Below, in pieces: positions 1-16,053 of a DNA stretch of 26,545 nt. Positions within the stretch are counted from its first letter, which is position 1. Each line of letters opens with the position of its first letter. The notes under the pieces are model-generated. The model ran no database searches. It was not told the origin of the DNA and worked only from the letters and a program-made list of their open reading frames with translations. Location of the stretch: positions 1 to 26,545 of the forward strand of contig DATIYQ010000053.1 of assembly GCA_035517515.1 (NCBI GenBank), written 5' to 3'. The translations under genes and the position numbers were made by a program. Origin of the DNA: JOPF136 sp035517515 (lineage in GTDB: Bacteria; Acidobacteriota; Terriglobia; Acidiferrales; UBA7541).

Positions 1-181
1 GACGGACGTGACCGGAGACGTGAAGCTGGGGGAGGGAGTGGAGATGGTGATGCCGGGAGATAACGCGACGGTGTCGATCGAGTTGATCAGCCCGGTGGCC
101 ATGGAGAAGGGGTTGCGGTTCGCCATCCGCGAGGGCGGGCACACCGTGGGCGCCGGCGCAGTCACCGAGATCGTCGAGTAA
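1..181 (+). CDS. tuf: Elongation factor Tu, C-terminal fragment (cut by window edge)
   Basis: This is the last 59 codons of EF-Tu, the GTPase that delivers aminoacyl-tRNA to the ribosomal A site. Reading begins at base 2 and stops at TAA 179-181. The visible part is the end of beta-barrel domain 3: a MVMPGDN segment, then AMEKGLRFAIREGG, then HTVGAGAVTEI at the C-terminus, all highly conserved in EF-Tu. The GTPase domain lies outside the window. The next gene is rpmG, 34 bases downstream, giving the common tuf-rpmG-trnW-secE-nusG order. Many genomes carry two tuf copies; this is the one linked to secE-nusG. Confidence 0.97.
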   Translation, partial: TDVTGDVKLGEGVEMVMPGDNATVSIELISPVAMEKGLRFAIREGGHTVGAGAVTEIVE

Positions 182-215
182 GGAGCGAGCCGGAAGAGCG
201 GCGGAGACAGCCAAG

Positions 216-365
216 ATGCGCGAGCTGATTACACTGCAGTGCAACGATTGCAAGAACCGGAATTACACGGCGATGAAGAATCGCAAGAAGCATACGGAGC
301 GCCTGGAGACCAAGAAGTTTTGCCGGTCGTGCCGCAAGCACACGACCCACAAGGAAGTAAAGTAG
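216..365 (+). CDS. rpmG: 50S ribosomal protein L33
   Basis: This 49-residue basic protein is a large-subunit ribosomal protein located near the E site. It starts MRELITLQC and has two CxxC pairs, CNDC at about residues 9-12 and CRSC at about 37-40. It is therefore the zinc-binding (C+) form of L33; the C- form lacks these cysteines. The ATG at 216 is preceded by GGAGA at 203-207, a good Shine-Dalgarno spacing. Length and sequence match the family throughout. It sits between tuf and tRNA-Trp, its usual place in many phyla. Confidence 0.96.
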   Translation: MRELITLQCNDCKNRNYTAMKNRKKHTERLETKKFCRSCRKHTTHKEVK

Positions 366-385
366 GCGGGGGCGCCCGGGATTTC

Positions 386-460
386 AGGGGAGTAGGTTTA
401 ACGGTAGACCGCCGGTCTCCAAAACCGGATGTGGGGGTTCGAATCCCTCCTCCCCTGCCA
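386..460 (+). tRNA. trnW: tRNA-Trp, anticodon CCA
   Basis: A complete cloverleaf can be folded by eye. The acceptor stem AGGGGAG pairs with CTCCCCT, with discriminator G and an encoded CCA tail at 458-460. The D arm is GGTT/GACC. The anticodon stem CCGGT/ACCGG encloses the loop CTCCAAA, giving anticodon CCA, which reads UGG (Trp). The T arm has a GGGGG/CCCTC stem and the loop TTCGAAT. It lies between rpmG and secE, a very common bacterial location, and is probably co-transcribed and processed from the tuf-nusG transcript. Confidence 0.97.
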
Positions 461-475
461 GGGTTGGGAGACGCG

Positions 476-802
476 ATGGAAGTGCAGGAGCGAAAAGTGG
501 CGCAGGCCGTGAAAAGCATGGTGAATCAAGGATCCGGTTCGGGCGCAAGCGGCGGGGAGCGGGAGGGGCTGGGGCGTCCGGCGTGGCTCGAGCGGCTGCT
601 GGAAGGGCCGAGGAATTTCAAGAAATTCCTGCACGACGTGCGCGTGGAGATGACCCACACCACCTGGCCGACGCCGCAGGAAGTGCGCTCGACGACGCTG
701 ATCGTCATCGTGACGATTTTCTTTTTCGGGGCGTTTTTCTTCGTGGTGGATCTGGGGGTTGGGCGGGTGGTGGCATACATCTTGAAGCTGGGGAAGCTGT
801 AG
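476..802 (+). CDS. secE: Preprotein translocase subunit SecE
   Basis: SecE clamps SecY in the SecYEG protein-export channel of the inner membrane. The chosen start is the ATG at 476, preceded by GGGAG about 6 bases upstream and lying 15 bases after the tRNA; the frame stays open further upstream, but through the tRNA. The product is 108 residues. About 45 hydrophilic Gly/Ser-rich residues come first, then the conserved cytoplasmic amphipathic helix (FKKFLHDVRVEM), the conserved WPTPQEV hinge, and one C-terminal transmembrane helix (VIVTIFFFGAFFFVVDL). This is the single-TM form, not the three-TM E. coli form. The N-terminal extension is poorly conserved in general, so an internal start at the next ATG (520) cannot be excluded. 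nusG follows after one base. Confidence 0.93.
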   Translation: MEVQERKVAQAVKSMVNQGSGSGASGGEREGLGRPAWLERLLEGPRNFKKFLHDVRVEMTHTTWPTPQEVRSTTLIVIVTIFFFGAFFFVVDLGVGRVVAYILKLGKL

Positions 803-803
803 C

Positions 804-1343
804 ATGACCACGACCAAGAACTGGTACATCATCCACACCTATTCGGGCTTCGAGAACAAGGTGAAGGAAAGCCTGGAGGGGCGGGTGACGGCGTTCGGCC
901 TGAGCGAGAAGATCGGCCGGGTGCTGGTGCCCACCGAAGACGTGATCGAAGTGCGCGGCGGAAAGAAGATCACCTCCACGCGGATGTTCTACCCCGGCTA
1001 CGTGCTGGTGGAAATGGAGATGAACGACGATACCTGGCACGTGGTGCGGTCCACGCCCCGGGTGACGGGATTTGTGGGCAGCGGGCAGACGCCCTCTCCG
1101 CTTTCCGAGGAAGAGGTGCAGGCGATTCTGAACCGCAGCGCCACGCCCACGGAGAAGCAGAAGCCGCGGCTGACCTTTGAGCGCAACGAGCAGGTACGCA
1201 TCGTGGACGGGCCGTTTTCGAGCTTCAACGGGGTGGTGGAAGAGGTGAATCCGGACCGCAGCACCCTAAAGGTTTCGGTGACCATTTTCGGCCGCTCCAC
1301 TCCGGTGGAGCTGGATTTCACACAGGTGGAAAAAACCTCCTGA
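804..1343 (+). CDS. nusG: Transcription termination/antitermination factor NusG
   Basis: NusG binds RNA polymerase to control pausing, Rho-dependent termination and transcription-translation coupling. The protein has 179 residues. The NGN domain starts NWYIIHTYSGFENKV and includes FYPGYVLVEMEM and the segment TPRVTGFVG. A linker follows, then the C-terminal KOW domain (VRIVDGPFSSFNGVVEEV). Length is normal for a NusG without extra insert domains. Its ATG lies one base after the secE stop, so the two are probably translationally coupled. rplK follows after 35 bases. Confidence 0.97.
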   Translation: MTTTKNWYIIHTYSGFENKVKESLEGRVTAFGLSEKIGRVLVPTEDVIEVRGGKKITSTRMFYPGYVLVEMEMNDDTWHVVRSTPRVTGFVGSGQTPSPLSEEEVQAILNRSATPTEKQKPRLTFERNEQVRIVDGPFSSFNGVVEEVNPDRSTLKVSVTIFGRSTPVELDFTQVEKTS

Positions 1344-1378
1344 GCGCGGGGTGCGCGGGAGAAGAAAGCTGACAGCTC

Positions 1379-1807
1379 ATGGCCAAGAAACTGCAAGCCA
1401 CGGTGAAACTGCAATTGCCCGCGGGCAAAGCCACGCCGGCGCAGCCGGTCGGAACGGCGCTGGGTCCGCAGGGCGTGAATATCATGGAATTTTGCAAGCA
1501 GTTCAACGGCAAGACGGCGAAGGAGCCGGAGGGAATGATCTTCCCGGTGCTGGTTTCGATCTACAGCGACCGGACCTTCACGTTCATCATCAAGACGCCG
1601 CCGGCCGCGGAACTGCTGAAGCGCGCCGCGGGGATCGTCAAAGGCTCCGGGGAGCCCAACCGCACCAAGGTGGGCAAAGTTACGCGGAAGCAGGTGGAAG
1701 AAATCGCCAAGACCAAGCTGCCGGATCTGAACACCACGAAAATGGAGTCCGCGATTCGTACGGTGCTGGGCACCGCGCGGAACATGGGCATCGAAGTGGA
1801 GGCGTAG
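1379..1807 (+). CDS. rplK: 50S ribosomal protein L11
   Basis: L11 forms the GTPase-associated centre with 23S rRNA and L10-L12, and is the binding target of thiostrepton-type antibiotics and of RelA-dependent signalling. The 142-residue product has the N-terminal domain (LQLPAGKATPAQPVGTALG, GVNIMEFCKQFN) and the C-terminal rRNA-binding domain (KTPPAAELLK, then GTARNMGIEVE). The Pro-rich PAGKATPAQPVG loop is intact. The start at 1379 is clear from homology, but the Shine-Dalgarno sequence is weak: GGGAGAAG ends about 14 bases upstream. A short AGCTGACAGCT inverted repeat sits directly before the ATG. Confidence 0.97.
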   Translation: MAKKLQATVKLQLPAGKATPAQPVGTALGPQGVNIMEFCKQFNGKTAKEPEGMIFPVLVSIYSDRTFTFIIKTPPAAELLKRAAGIVKGSGEPNRTKVGKVTRKQVEEIAKTKLPDLNTTKMESAIRTVLGTARNMGIEVEA

Positions 1808-1817
1808 GAGCCAACGC

Positions 1818-2531
1818 ATGAGCCGAACGGGTGGCAAGAACATTGAAAAAGCGCGGGCGCAGGTGAAGGAGCGCCAGTACCCGCTGTTGCAGGCCGCGGA
1901 ACTTCTGCGCCAGGTCAAGTACGCGAAGTTCAACGAGACCGTGGAGCTGGTGATCAACATGGGGGTGGACCCCAAACAGTCCGACCAGATGATCCGGGGC
2001 ACGGTGGTGCTGCCGCACGGACTGGGAAAGACCAAGCGCGTGCTGGTGATCGCCGGGGGCGAGAAGGTGATCGAAGCGCGCGAGGCCGGCGCCGACTTTG
2101 TGGGCGGCGAAGACATGGTGCAGAAAATCATGGAAGGTTGGACGGATTTCGATGCGGTGATCGCCACGCCGGACATGATGCGCTCCGCCGGAAAGCTCGG
2201 CAAAGTGCTGGGGCCACGCGGGCTGATGCCCAACCCCAAGACCGGCACGGTCACGTTTGAAGTGGCCCAGGCGGTGCGGGAGATCAAGGCCGGCAAGGTG
2301 GAATTCCGTCTGGACAAGACGGCGATCATCCATTCGCCGATCGGCAAGGCCGAGTTCGAAGCGCCAAAAATTGCGGAAAACGCCCAGGCGCTGCTGGCCG
2401 CGGTGATCAAGGCCAAGCCGCCAGCGGCCAAGGGCAAGTACATCAAGCGGGTTACGCTGACCTCGACGATGGGCCCGGGGATTCCGATTGACCTGAACGA
2501 GGTGGAATCCTCGAGCAGCGCGGCGGCGTGA
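1818..2531 (+). CDS. rplA: 50S ribosomal protein L1
   Basis: L1 forms the mobile L1 stalk at the ribosomal E site and, in other bacteria, represses its own operon by binding the mRNA leader. The 237-residue product carries the family signature GKVLGPRGLMPNPKTGTVT in the middle, with GGEDMVQKI before it and TLTSTMGPGIPID near the end. The Shine-Dalgarno AGGAG (1806-1810) overlaps the rplK stop codon at 7 bases' spacing, so rplK and rplA are coupled. The tail ends in a Ser/Ala run (SSSSAAA). rplJ begins 14 bases after the stop. Confidence 0.97.
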   Translation: MSRTGGKNIEKARAQVKERQYPLLQAAELLRQVKYAKFNETVELVINMGVDPKQSDQMIRGTVVLPHGLGKTKRVLVIAGGEKVIEAREAGADFVGGEDMVQKIMEGWTDFDAVIATPDMMRSAGKLGKVLGPRGLMPNPKTGTVTFEVAQAVREIKAGKVEFRLDKTAIIHSPIGKAEFEAPKIAENAQALLAAVIKAKPPAAKGKYIKRVTLTSTMGPGIPIDLNEVESSSSAAA

Positions 2532-2545
2532 GGACGGGACCAGAC

Positions 2546-3073
2546 ATGAATCGCAAGACGGAGCGGCAGAAGCAGGTGGAGGAATTGCGGGCCCAGCTCG
2601 CTCAGGTGTCCACGGTGATTCTCAGCACGTTCCAGGGAATCCGGGCCGGGGAGGACACCCGGCTGCGGCGGGCGGTGGAATCCGCGGGCGGCAGCTACCA
2701 GGTGGTGAAGAACACGCTGGCGGAACGGGCTGCGCAGGGCACCGCCGCCGAGCCACTGCTCAAGTCCCTGGCGGGGACCAACTCGATCGCATGCACCGCG
2801 GCGGACCCGGTGGCGCTGGCCAAGGCGCTGACCAAATTCGCCAAAGATGTTCCCGCGTACCAATTCCGCGCCGGAGTGGTGGAAGGCCGGGTGGTATCGG
2901 TGGGCGAGATTCAGCAGTTGGCCAGCCTGCCATCGAAGGAAGAGCTGATTTCGAAGCTGATGTTCCTGATTTCTTCTCCGGCGCAGCGGCTGGCCAGCAC
3001 CACGGCGGCGGTGGCCCGGAATCTGGCGGTGGTGATGAACGAAGCGGCCAAAGAGAAAAAGTTCGCGGAATAA
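2546..3073 (+). CDS. rplJ: 50S ribosomal protein L10
   Basis: L10 anchors the L7/L12 dimers to the ribosomal stalk. The ATG at 2546 gives 175 residues, normal for the family. A GTG at 2528 would add six residues (RTGPD...) but overlaps the rplA stop, and the conserved part begins at NRKTERQKQVEEL, so 2546 is preferred. The N-terminal domain binds 23S rRNA (VKNTLAERA motif). The C-terminal helix after about residue 130 (SSPAQRLASTTAAV) provides the L7/L12 docking sites. There is no room for an L10-binding leader: rplA ends only 14 bases upstream. Confidence 0.95.
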   Translation: MNRKTERQKQVEELRAQLAQVSTVILSTFQGIRAGEDTRLRRAVESAGGSYQVVKNTLAERAAQGTAAEPLLKSLAGTNSIACTAADPVALAKALTKFAKDVPAYQFRAGVVEGRVVSVGEIQQLASLPSKEELISKLMFLISSPAQRLASTTAAVARNLAVVMNEAAKEKKFAE

Positions 3074-3099
3074 TCTTTTGAGGAGGATGGGAAACGGTC

Positions 3100-3489
3100 A
3101 TGTCTAGCAAAGTGGAAACGCTGCTCGAACAGCTCAAGGGCCTGACTCTGCTCGAGGCCTCGGAGCTGGTAAAGAAGATGGAGGAGACCTTCGGAGTCTC
3201 CGCCGCGGCCGCCGCGCCGATGATGGTGGCCGGCGGAGCTGCCGGCGGGGGGGCCGCGGCTGCTCCGGCGGAGGAGAAGACGGAGTTCGCCGTTGTGCTC
3301 ACCGAAGTGGGGGCCAACAAGATCAACGTCATCAAGGTGGTTCGTGAAGTCACCAGCCTGGGGTTGAAGGAAGCCAAGGATCTGGTGGACGGCGCGCCCA
3401 AAACGGTGAAGGAAGGCATCACCAAGGACGAGGCCGCCAACATCAAGAAGAAGTTCGAGGAAGCCGGCGCCAAAGTGGACGTGAAGTAA
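3100..3489 (+). CDS. rplL: 50S ribosomal protein L7/L12
   Basis: L7/L12 is the multi-copy stalk protein that recruits and activates translational GTPases. The 129-residue product has the N-terminal dimerisation domain (LEQLKGLTLLEASELVKKMEETF), an Ala/Gly-rich hinge (VAGGAAGGGAAAAPAEEK) and a C-terminal factor-binding domain (FAVVLTEVGANKINVIKVVREVT, GLKEAKDLVDGAP). AGGAGG at 3081-3086 lies 13 bases before the ATG, long for a Shine-Dalgarno sequence; GGGA at 3089-3092 is nearer. A six-codon mini-ORF (3087-3107) overlaps the start, but its ATG abuts the AGGAGG, so it is unlikely to be translated. Confidence 0.97.
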   Translation: MSSKVETLLEQLKGLTLLEASELVKKMEETFGVSAAAAAPMMVAGGAAGGGAAAAPAEEKTEFAVVLTEVGANKINVIKVVREVTSLGLKEAKDLVDGAPKTVKEGITKDEAANIKKKFEEAGAKVDVK

Positions 3490-3726
3490 GGCCGGGTGGC
3501 GGCCTGGCGGTACGCGAGGCGCGCCGCGCAGTCCGAATTTCTGGCGCGTGCTTTGGACTGGTTTCCGAACCCGCGCTCCGGGCAGGCCGGAGCGGAATTT
3601 CGGGGGAGAGTTCTGCTGGCATCACTCTTTTTCGGCCACTTACTCCGGCGGTCGTGGTGTGCGCGCACAGCACCGGCCGGCCGGGGCGGTTTGTCCCCCG
3701 ACGCGGACTACGTGAGGTAAGACCAA
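3490..3726 (+). promoter_or_regulatory. rplL-rpoB intergenic region with hairpins, possible partial attenuator
   Basis: This is the longest gap inside the ribosomal/RNA polymerase cluster. It has three visible hairpins. One is a 5 bp stem GGCCG/CGGCC with a 5-base loop immediately after the rplL stop (3490-3504). The second is an 8 bp perfect stem CGCTCCGG/CCGGAGCG with loop GCAGG (3574-3594), followed by GAATTTC. The third is CGGGG/CCCCG with a 9-base loop (3682-3700), close to rpoB. None has a full U-tract. In E. coli the equivalent gap holds an attenuator and an RNase III site that set the ratio of stalk protein to polymerase subunits. A similar role here is inference from position and structure only. 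Confidence 0.45.
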
Positions 3727-8157
<4,431 letters not shown>

Positions 8158-8295
8158 CGCGCGGTCCCGCAGTTGGGGGACAGCCGAAGGGCGCCGGGCG
8201 GGGGATCGGGGAGTTTGGTCCGTCACCCGGTGCACGAGGTTCACACGGTTGGAGATGCGAGTCGCTCCTCACCCAGGGGCGGCGGGAGGAAGGCC
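8158..8295 (+). other. rpoB-rpoC spacer, leader of rpoC
   Basis: These 138 bases happen to be open in the rpoC frame (from a TTG at 8173). The encoded peptide is Gly/Ser/Arg-rich and unlike any RpoC N-terminus, so I treat them as untranslated leader. The strong Shine-Dalgarno GGGAGGA at 8284-8290 belongs to the TTG at 8296. No clear promoter or terminator was seen. Confidence 0.5.
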
Positions 8296-12483
<4,188 letters not shown>

Positions 12484-12508
12484 CACACTCCGCAAACTCG
12501 ACTCCGAG

Positions 12509-12548
12509 GGACCCGGCGCGAGAGCGATCGCGCCGGGTCCTTTCTTTT
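12509..12548 (+). terminator. Intrinsic terminator after rpoC
   Basis: A perfect 12 bp stem GGACCCGGCGCG/CGCGCCGGGTCC (12509-12520 and 12529-12540) has an 8-base loop and is followed directly by TTTCTTTT (12541-12548). This is a textbook Rho-independent terminator and marks the end of the ribosomal/RNA polymerase operon. Confidence 0.93.
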
Positions 12549-12625
12549 GCGGGTATCCCGCTGACAGCAGCGGGATTTGGGAATGGCTACCGGGTGGCGG
12601 ATAGAAACCTTTCCGGTCCACGGGG

Positions 12626-12655
12626 TTGCACTCCCGCGGGGACGCTCCCTAGAAT
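12626..12655 (+). promoter_or_regulatory. Sigma70-like promoter for the histidine kinase gene
   Basis: TTGCAC (12626-12631) and TAGAAT (12650-12655) are separated by 18 bases, close to the -35/-10 consensus. Transcription would start near 12662, giving a leader of about 18 bases before the ATG at 12680. Its position just after the rpoC terminator fits an independent transcription unit. Confidence 0.6.
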
Positions 12656-12679
12656 CGCTTGGAACCTCAGACCCATTCG

Positions 12680-14911
12680 ATGGCGGGCTTTCCTTCCAAT
12701 CCGGGACAAAGTGGCTTCCCCCTTCCGCCTGGCCAGCAGGAGCGCCGCGTGCAAGCGCCCTCCTCGCGGGAACAGGTGGCAGCGCAGGAAAAGCGCGAAC
12801 AGGAACTGTGGCGATGGTGCCTGCTGTTGCTGGTCCTGCTGGCGGTGGCGCTGGGAGCGGAGTTTTCACAGCACGCGGAGGCGCTGCATTTGCGGCTCAC
12901 GGCGCTGCCGGTGGGCGTGGTCGTCCTGTTCGCCGCGCTGGCCTGGCTGGTGTGGCGGAAGCGTTCGAGTGTGGTGAGCGCGCGGCGCGAACTGGTAGAG
13001 GCGCAGTCGCAACAACTGGCCATGGCGGTGGGGCTGCCGGCAGCGCGGGAATTCGAGCGGCTCTATTACATCATCCAGCGCTCGCAGCAGGGCTACCGCG
13101 ACCTGATTGACAGCTTCGACGACCCAGTGCTGGCGCTCTCTTTGGAAGGGGAGATCCTGGCGGCGAACCGCCGGGTGATCGAGACGCTGGGCCACGATTT
13201 TCAGGGAGTGATTGGCCACCGGCTGGACGAATTCCTCAGCGAACCCACGGCGGCGTCCGTTCTGGCGGCCATCCCGCGATTCGAGGAGCGGCGCCACTGG
13301 TTTGGCGTGGTACGCGCGCGGCTGAAGGCCACGGGCGAAATGCGCTTTTACGATTGCGTGCTGCACGCCGTAATCCGCGACGGGCGCACGGCGGGGGTGA
13401 GTTGCCTGGCGCGCGACGTGACCCAGGAGCGGGAAAACGAGGCGCGCTTCGTCGAGTTGTTCAACTCCCTGCAGGAAGGGGTCTATTTCACCACGCCGCA
13501 GGGGGAGATTCTGGACGCGAATCCGGCATTGGCGCGCATGCTGGGCTATTCCTCGCGGGAAGCGCTGATGAAGGTCAACGCCGGGGAGTTGTATGTGGAC
13601 CCCGCCGAGCGTGCCAGGGAGCGTGCCCTTCTGGAGGAGCAGGGCCGGGTGATGGCCCAGGAAATCACGCTGCGGCGGAAGGATGGGAAGACGATTACCT
13701 GCCTGGACTCCGCCACCGTGGTCCGCGACCCTGCGGGACATGCGGTGCGCTTCCAGGGCACGCTGGTGGATATCTCCGCGCGGCGGGAGATGGAGCGCTC
13801 GCTTCACGAGCAGCAGGAGTTCGCGCGGCGGCTGATCGAGAGCTTTCCCGACCTGATTGTGGTGCTGGACCGGGATTGCAAGTTCACATTTGTGAGCAAC
13901 CGCATCTACGATTTGCTCGGGCTGGCGCCAGAGGAACTGATCGGCCAGCGCTACGGGCAGCGCGCGCATCCCGACGACCGCGCCAGCCTGGATGAACTGG
14001 TGCGCACCATCATCAGCGGGGAAAAAACCAACGTCACGCTGGAGTACCGGACGCAACATGTGGACGGCAACTGGCACATGCTGCGCGCCACGGCCGCGCC
14101 CATTGCCAATCCGGACAAGAGCGTGGGGGGCATGGTGGTGTCCCTGCGCGACGTGACCGAAATCAACCGGCTCGAGCAGCAGGTGGCCCAGAGCGAAAAG
14201 CTGGCGGCGATGGGACAGATGATGGCCGGGGTGGCCCACGAGCTGAACAACCCGCTCACCGCCATCCTGGCGGTGAGCGACATGTTGCGCGAGCACTCGG
14301 ATGATCCCGCGCACAAGCACCAACTGGAGTTGCTGCACCAGCAGGCGCGCCGGGCCGCGGACATCGTGCAGGATCTGCTCTCGTTTGCACGGCCTCCGGC
14401 GCCGCGAAAGGGGCGGGTGCAAATCGCAGAGGTGCTGCGCCGGGCGCTGCATCTCCACGAGTACTCCTTGCGGCGCAACAACGTGTCCGTGGACTACCTG
14501 CCGGAACGGGGAATTCCGGACGTGGTGGGAGACGCCAACCAGCTGATCCAGGTGTTCCTGAATCTGGTGGTGAATGCGGAACAGGCCATCCGCGAGGTGC
14601 GCGAAGGTGGCACCATTCGCGTGCGCATGGGCCGGGGTGCCGCGGGGGAGCCTACGGTTTGGGCCTCCATCCAGGACGATGGCCCCGGGATTGCGGCGGA
14701 CATTCAGGAAAAAATCTTCGATCCATTCTTCACCACCAAGCGGCCCGGGCGCGGGACGGGACTGGGCCTAAGTATCTCCATGGCGATTGTGCGGGAGCAC
14801 GGCGGAGAGATCGAAGTGCAGTCTGCCCCCGGAGGAGGGGCCGCGTTCCTGGTTACGCTTCCGGCAGCCAGGAAGGGCGATGAAGCGGAGGGCACCATTC
14901 CTGCCGCGTAA
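12680..14911 (+). CDS. Membrane-bound PAS-domain sensor histidine kinase (orphan)
   Basis: This 743-residue sensor kinase would autophosphorylate on His and pass the phosphate to a response regulator. Two transmembrane helices (about residues 45-62 and 76-92) enclose a very short periplasmic stretch. Three PAS-like domains follow (roughly 130-235, 250-365 and 375-495), then a HisKA domain with phospho-acceptor His520 in VAHELNNPLTAI, then the HATPase domain with N-box (NLVVNAEQAI), G1 (DDGPGI), F-box (FDPFFTTK) and G2 (GTGLGLS). All catalytic boxes are intact. With almost no extracytoplasmic loop, sensing is probably cytoplasmic through the PAS domains; no heme or flavin ligand motif is obvious. 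The H-box resembles NtrB-like kinases. No response regulator is adjacent, so the partner is unknown. The ATG at 12680 is preferred over TTG 12659, which lies upstream of the predicted transcription start; no strong Shine-Dalgarno sequence is seen. Confidence 0.9.
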   Translation: MAGFPSNPGQSGFPLPPGQQERRVQAPSSREQVAAQEKREQELWRWCLLLLVLLAVALGAEFSQHAEALHLRLTALPVGVVVLFAALAWLVWRKRSSVVSARRELVEAQSQQLAMAVGLPAAREFERLYYIIQRSQQGYRDLIDSFDDPVLALSLEGEILAANRRVIETLGHDFQGVIGHRLDEFLSEPTAASVLAAIPRFEERRHWFGVVRARLKATGEMRFYDCVLHAVIRDGRTAGVSCLARDVTQERENEARFVELFNSLQEGVYFTTPQGEILDANPALARMLGYSSREALMKVNAGELYVDPAERARERALLEEQGRVMAQEITLRRKDGKTITCLDSATVVRDPAGHAVRFQGTLVDISARREMERSLHEQQEFARRLIESFPDLIVVLDRDCKFTFVSNRIYDLLGLAPEELIGQRYGQRAHPDDRASLDELVRTIISGEKTNVTLEYRTQHVDGNWHMLRATAAPIANPDKSVGGMVVSLRDVTEINRLEQQVAQSEKLAAMGQMMAGVAHELNNPLTAILAVSDMLREHSDDPAHKHQLELLHQQARRAADIVQDLLSFARPPAPRKGRVQIAEVLRRALHLHEYSLRRNNVSVDYLPERGIPDVVGDANQLIQVFLNLVVNAEQAIREVREGGTIRVRMGRGAAGEPTVWASIQDDGPGIAADIQEKIFDPFFTTKRPGRGTGLGLSISMAIVREHGGEIEVQSAPGGGAAFLVTLPAARKGDEAEGTIPAA

Positions 14912-15016
14912 GACGGCGAGGGAGCGCAAACATCCGCGCGAGCAGGATTGATGGTCCAGCGCTTGACCACGTTTTTGGCATGTGTGTGTCGAAATCCCGG
15001 CCCAGGCTGTGCACGT

Positions 15017-15958
15017 TCAGTTCTTCCGCGGGGCGCCGGCGGGCAGGTCCACCCCGAAATCCCACACGGACAGGTCCAAGCCTTTTTCCGGGACGGTTTC
15101 GATGAATGCGTACTCGCCGGGTTCCAGCTTCTGCTCCAGGGTGTAGCGATAGACGCCCCGGGCCACCACCCACGCTTCTGTGAGCATCCGGCGCTGTTTG
15201 GATTGGGACTGGCCGGCCACGTCGGTGTGAATCTCCAGGAGCAGGCGGTGATTCCCGTGCACTTGAGCGCGCACCAGAGTTACGTCCGGCTCGTGCGCAT
15301 CCGCGGTGCGAAAGTAAAACTCGGCACCGGAGTCGGAAACGCGCAGGGCGGCGCGGGCCCCGGGCAGTTTCACGTCGTGCTTGGAGGGAACCACCGGGAT
15401 GGGCGAAATCACCTGCAGGAGCACCCGGCGCTTGTCGAGGTGGGAGCTGGCCTGGTCCTGCGCGAGGGAAGCGACGCCTCCGTTGGCGACCACATACAAG
15501 CCGGGATCCTGCGGCAGGAAGACGTTTGGGGCGACTTCGATGCTGGCGTCCACGTCGAGCGAGGCGGCGCGCTGTTCCTGCGCGATTTCTTCCAGCTTTT
15601 TGTCGATCTGTTGCTTCCGGGCAGCGTCCGCGGCCTCGCCTTTGTGCGTGGCATCCCAGTCCACGAGCTGCGCGGGGATTTCTTCCCAGGCGGAGCGCTC
15701 CACGCTCCAGTAGCGCACCCGGTCCGCCTGCAACTTGTATTCGCGGACCAGCAGGTAATTTCCGTCCCGCAGCACCAGGCGGATGCCCTGGGGCAGCGGT
15801 ACCGCGATGGCCGGCGCCCCGCTCTGCTCCGTAGCTTGGGGCGCAGGGGCTGCGGGCTGCGGCGCCTGCGCATGGTCTGCCGCCGCTCGCGGCATAAGGA
15901 GCAGCAAAGCAATCAGCAGGCCGTGAATGCAAGCGCCTTTCATCAAAGTTCGAATCAC
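15017..15958 (-). CDS. Secreted hypothetical protein, probably lineage-specific
   Basis: I do not recognise the function. The 313-residue product begins with a signal peptide (basic start, then GLLIALLLLMPRAAADHA, likely cut near AAA-DH). An Ala/Pro/Gln-rich linker follows, then a beta-rich globular part with a short basic/acidic helix at about residues 110-130 (ARKQQIDKKLEEIAQEQRA). It is predicted to be exported to the periplasm or cell surface. The start could be GTG 15958, with GGGAG about 11 bases upstream, or ATG 15943 five codons later; the signal peptide fits either. It lies convergent to the histidine kinase gene with 105 bases between them and is divergent from the metallo-hydrolase gene. 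No cysteine pairs, lipobox or catalytic motif are visible. Confidence 0.75.
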   Translation of the reverse strand: MIRTLMKGACIHGLLIALLLLMPRAAADHAQAPQPAAPAPQATEQSGAPAIAVPLPQGIRLVLRDGNYLLVREYKLQADRVRYWSVERSAWEEIPAQLVDWDATHKGEAADAARKQQIDKKLEEIAQEQRAASLDVDASIEVAPNVFLPQDPGLYVVANGGVASLAQDQASSHLDKRRVLLQVISPIPVVPSKHDVKLPGARAALRVSDSGAEFYFRTADAHEPDVTLVRAQVHGNHRLLLEIHTDVAGQSQSKQRRMLTEAWVVARGVYRYTLEQKLEPGEYAFIETVPEKGLDLSVWDFGVDLPAGAPRKN

Positions 15959-16053
15959 GCGCGGGTCCGCTCCCTGCCTGTGCCCGAAAAGATGCGCTGG
16001 GGCTGGCGGCGGGTTTTCCGGAGAAATTCCGGCAGCGCGCCCATCCCTTTTTC

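Noticed and set aside
239..475. N-terminal extension of secE through the tRNA gene
   Set aside because: The extension would translate tRNA-Trp; a good Shine-Dalgarno sequence and ATG lie at 464-478.
998..2863. A 621-codon minus-strand open frame over nusG-rplJ
   Set aside because: It crosses four genuine ribosomal-operon genes and has no recognisable protein features.
3087..3107. Six-codon mini-ORF overlapping the rplL start, considered as a leader peptide
   Set aside because: Its ATG directly follows AGGAGG with no spacing, which does not allow initiation there.
12866..14458. A 530-codon minus-strand open frame opposite the histidine kinase
   Set aside because: Antisense shadow with His/Arg/Gln-rich sequence; the sense frame carries all kinase motifs.
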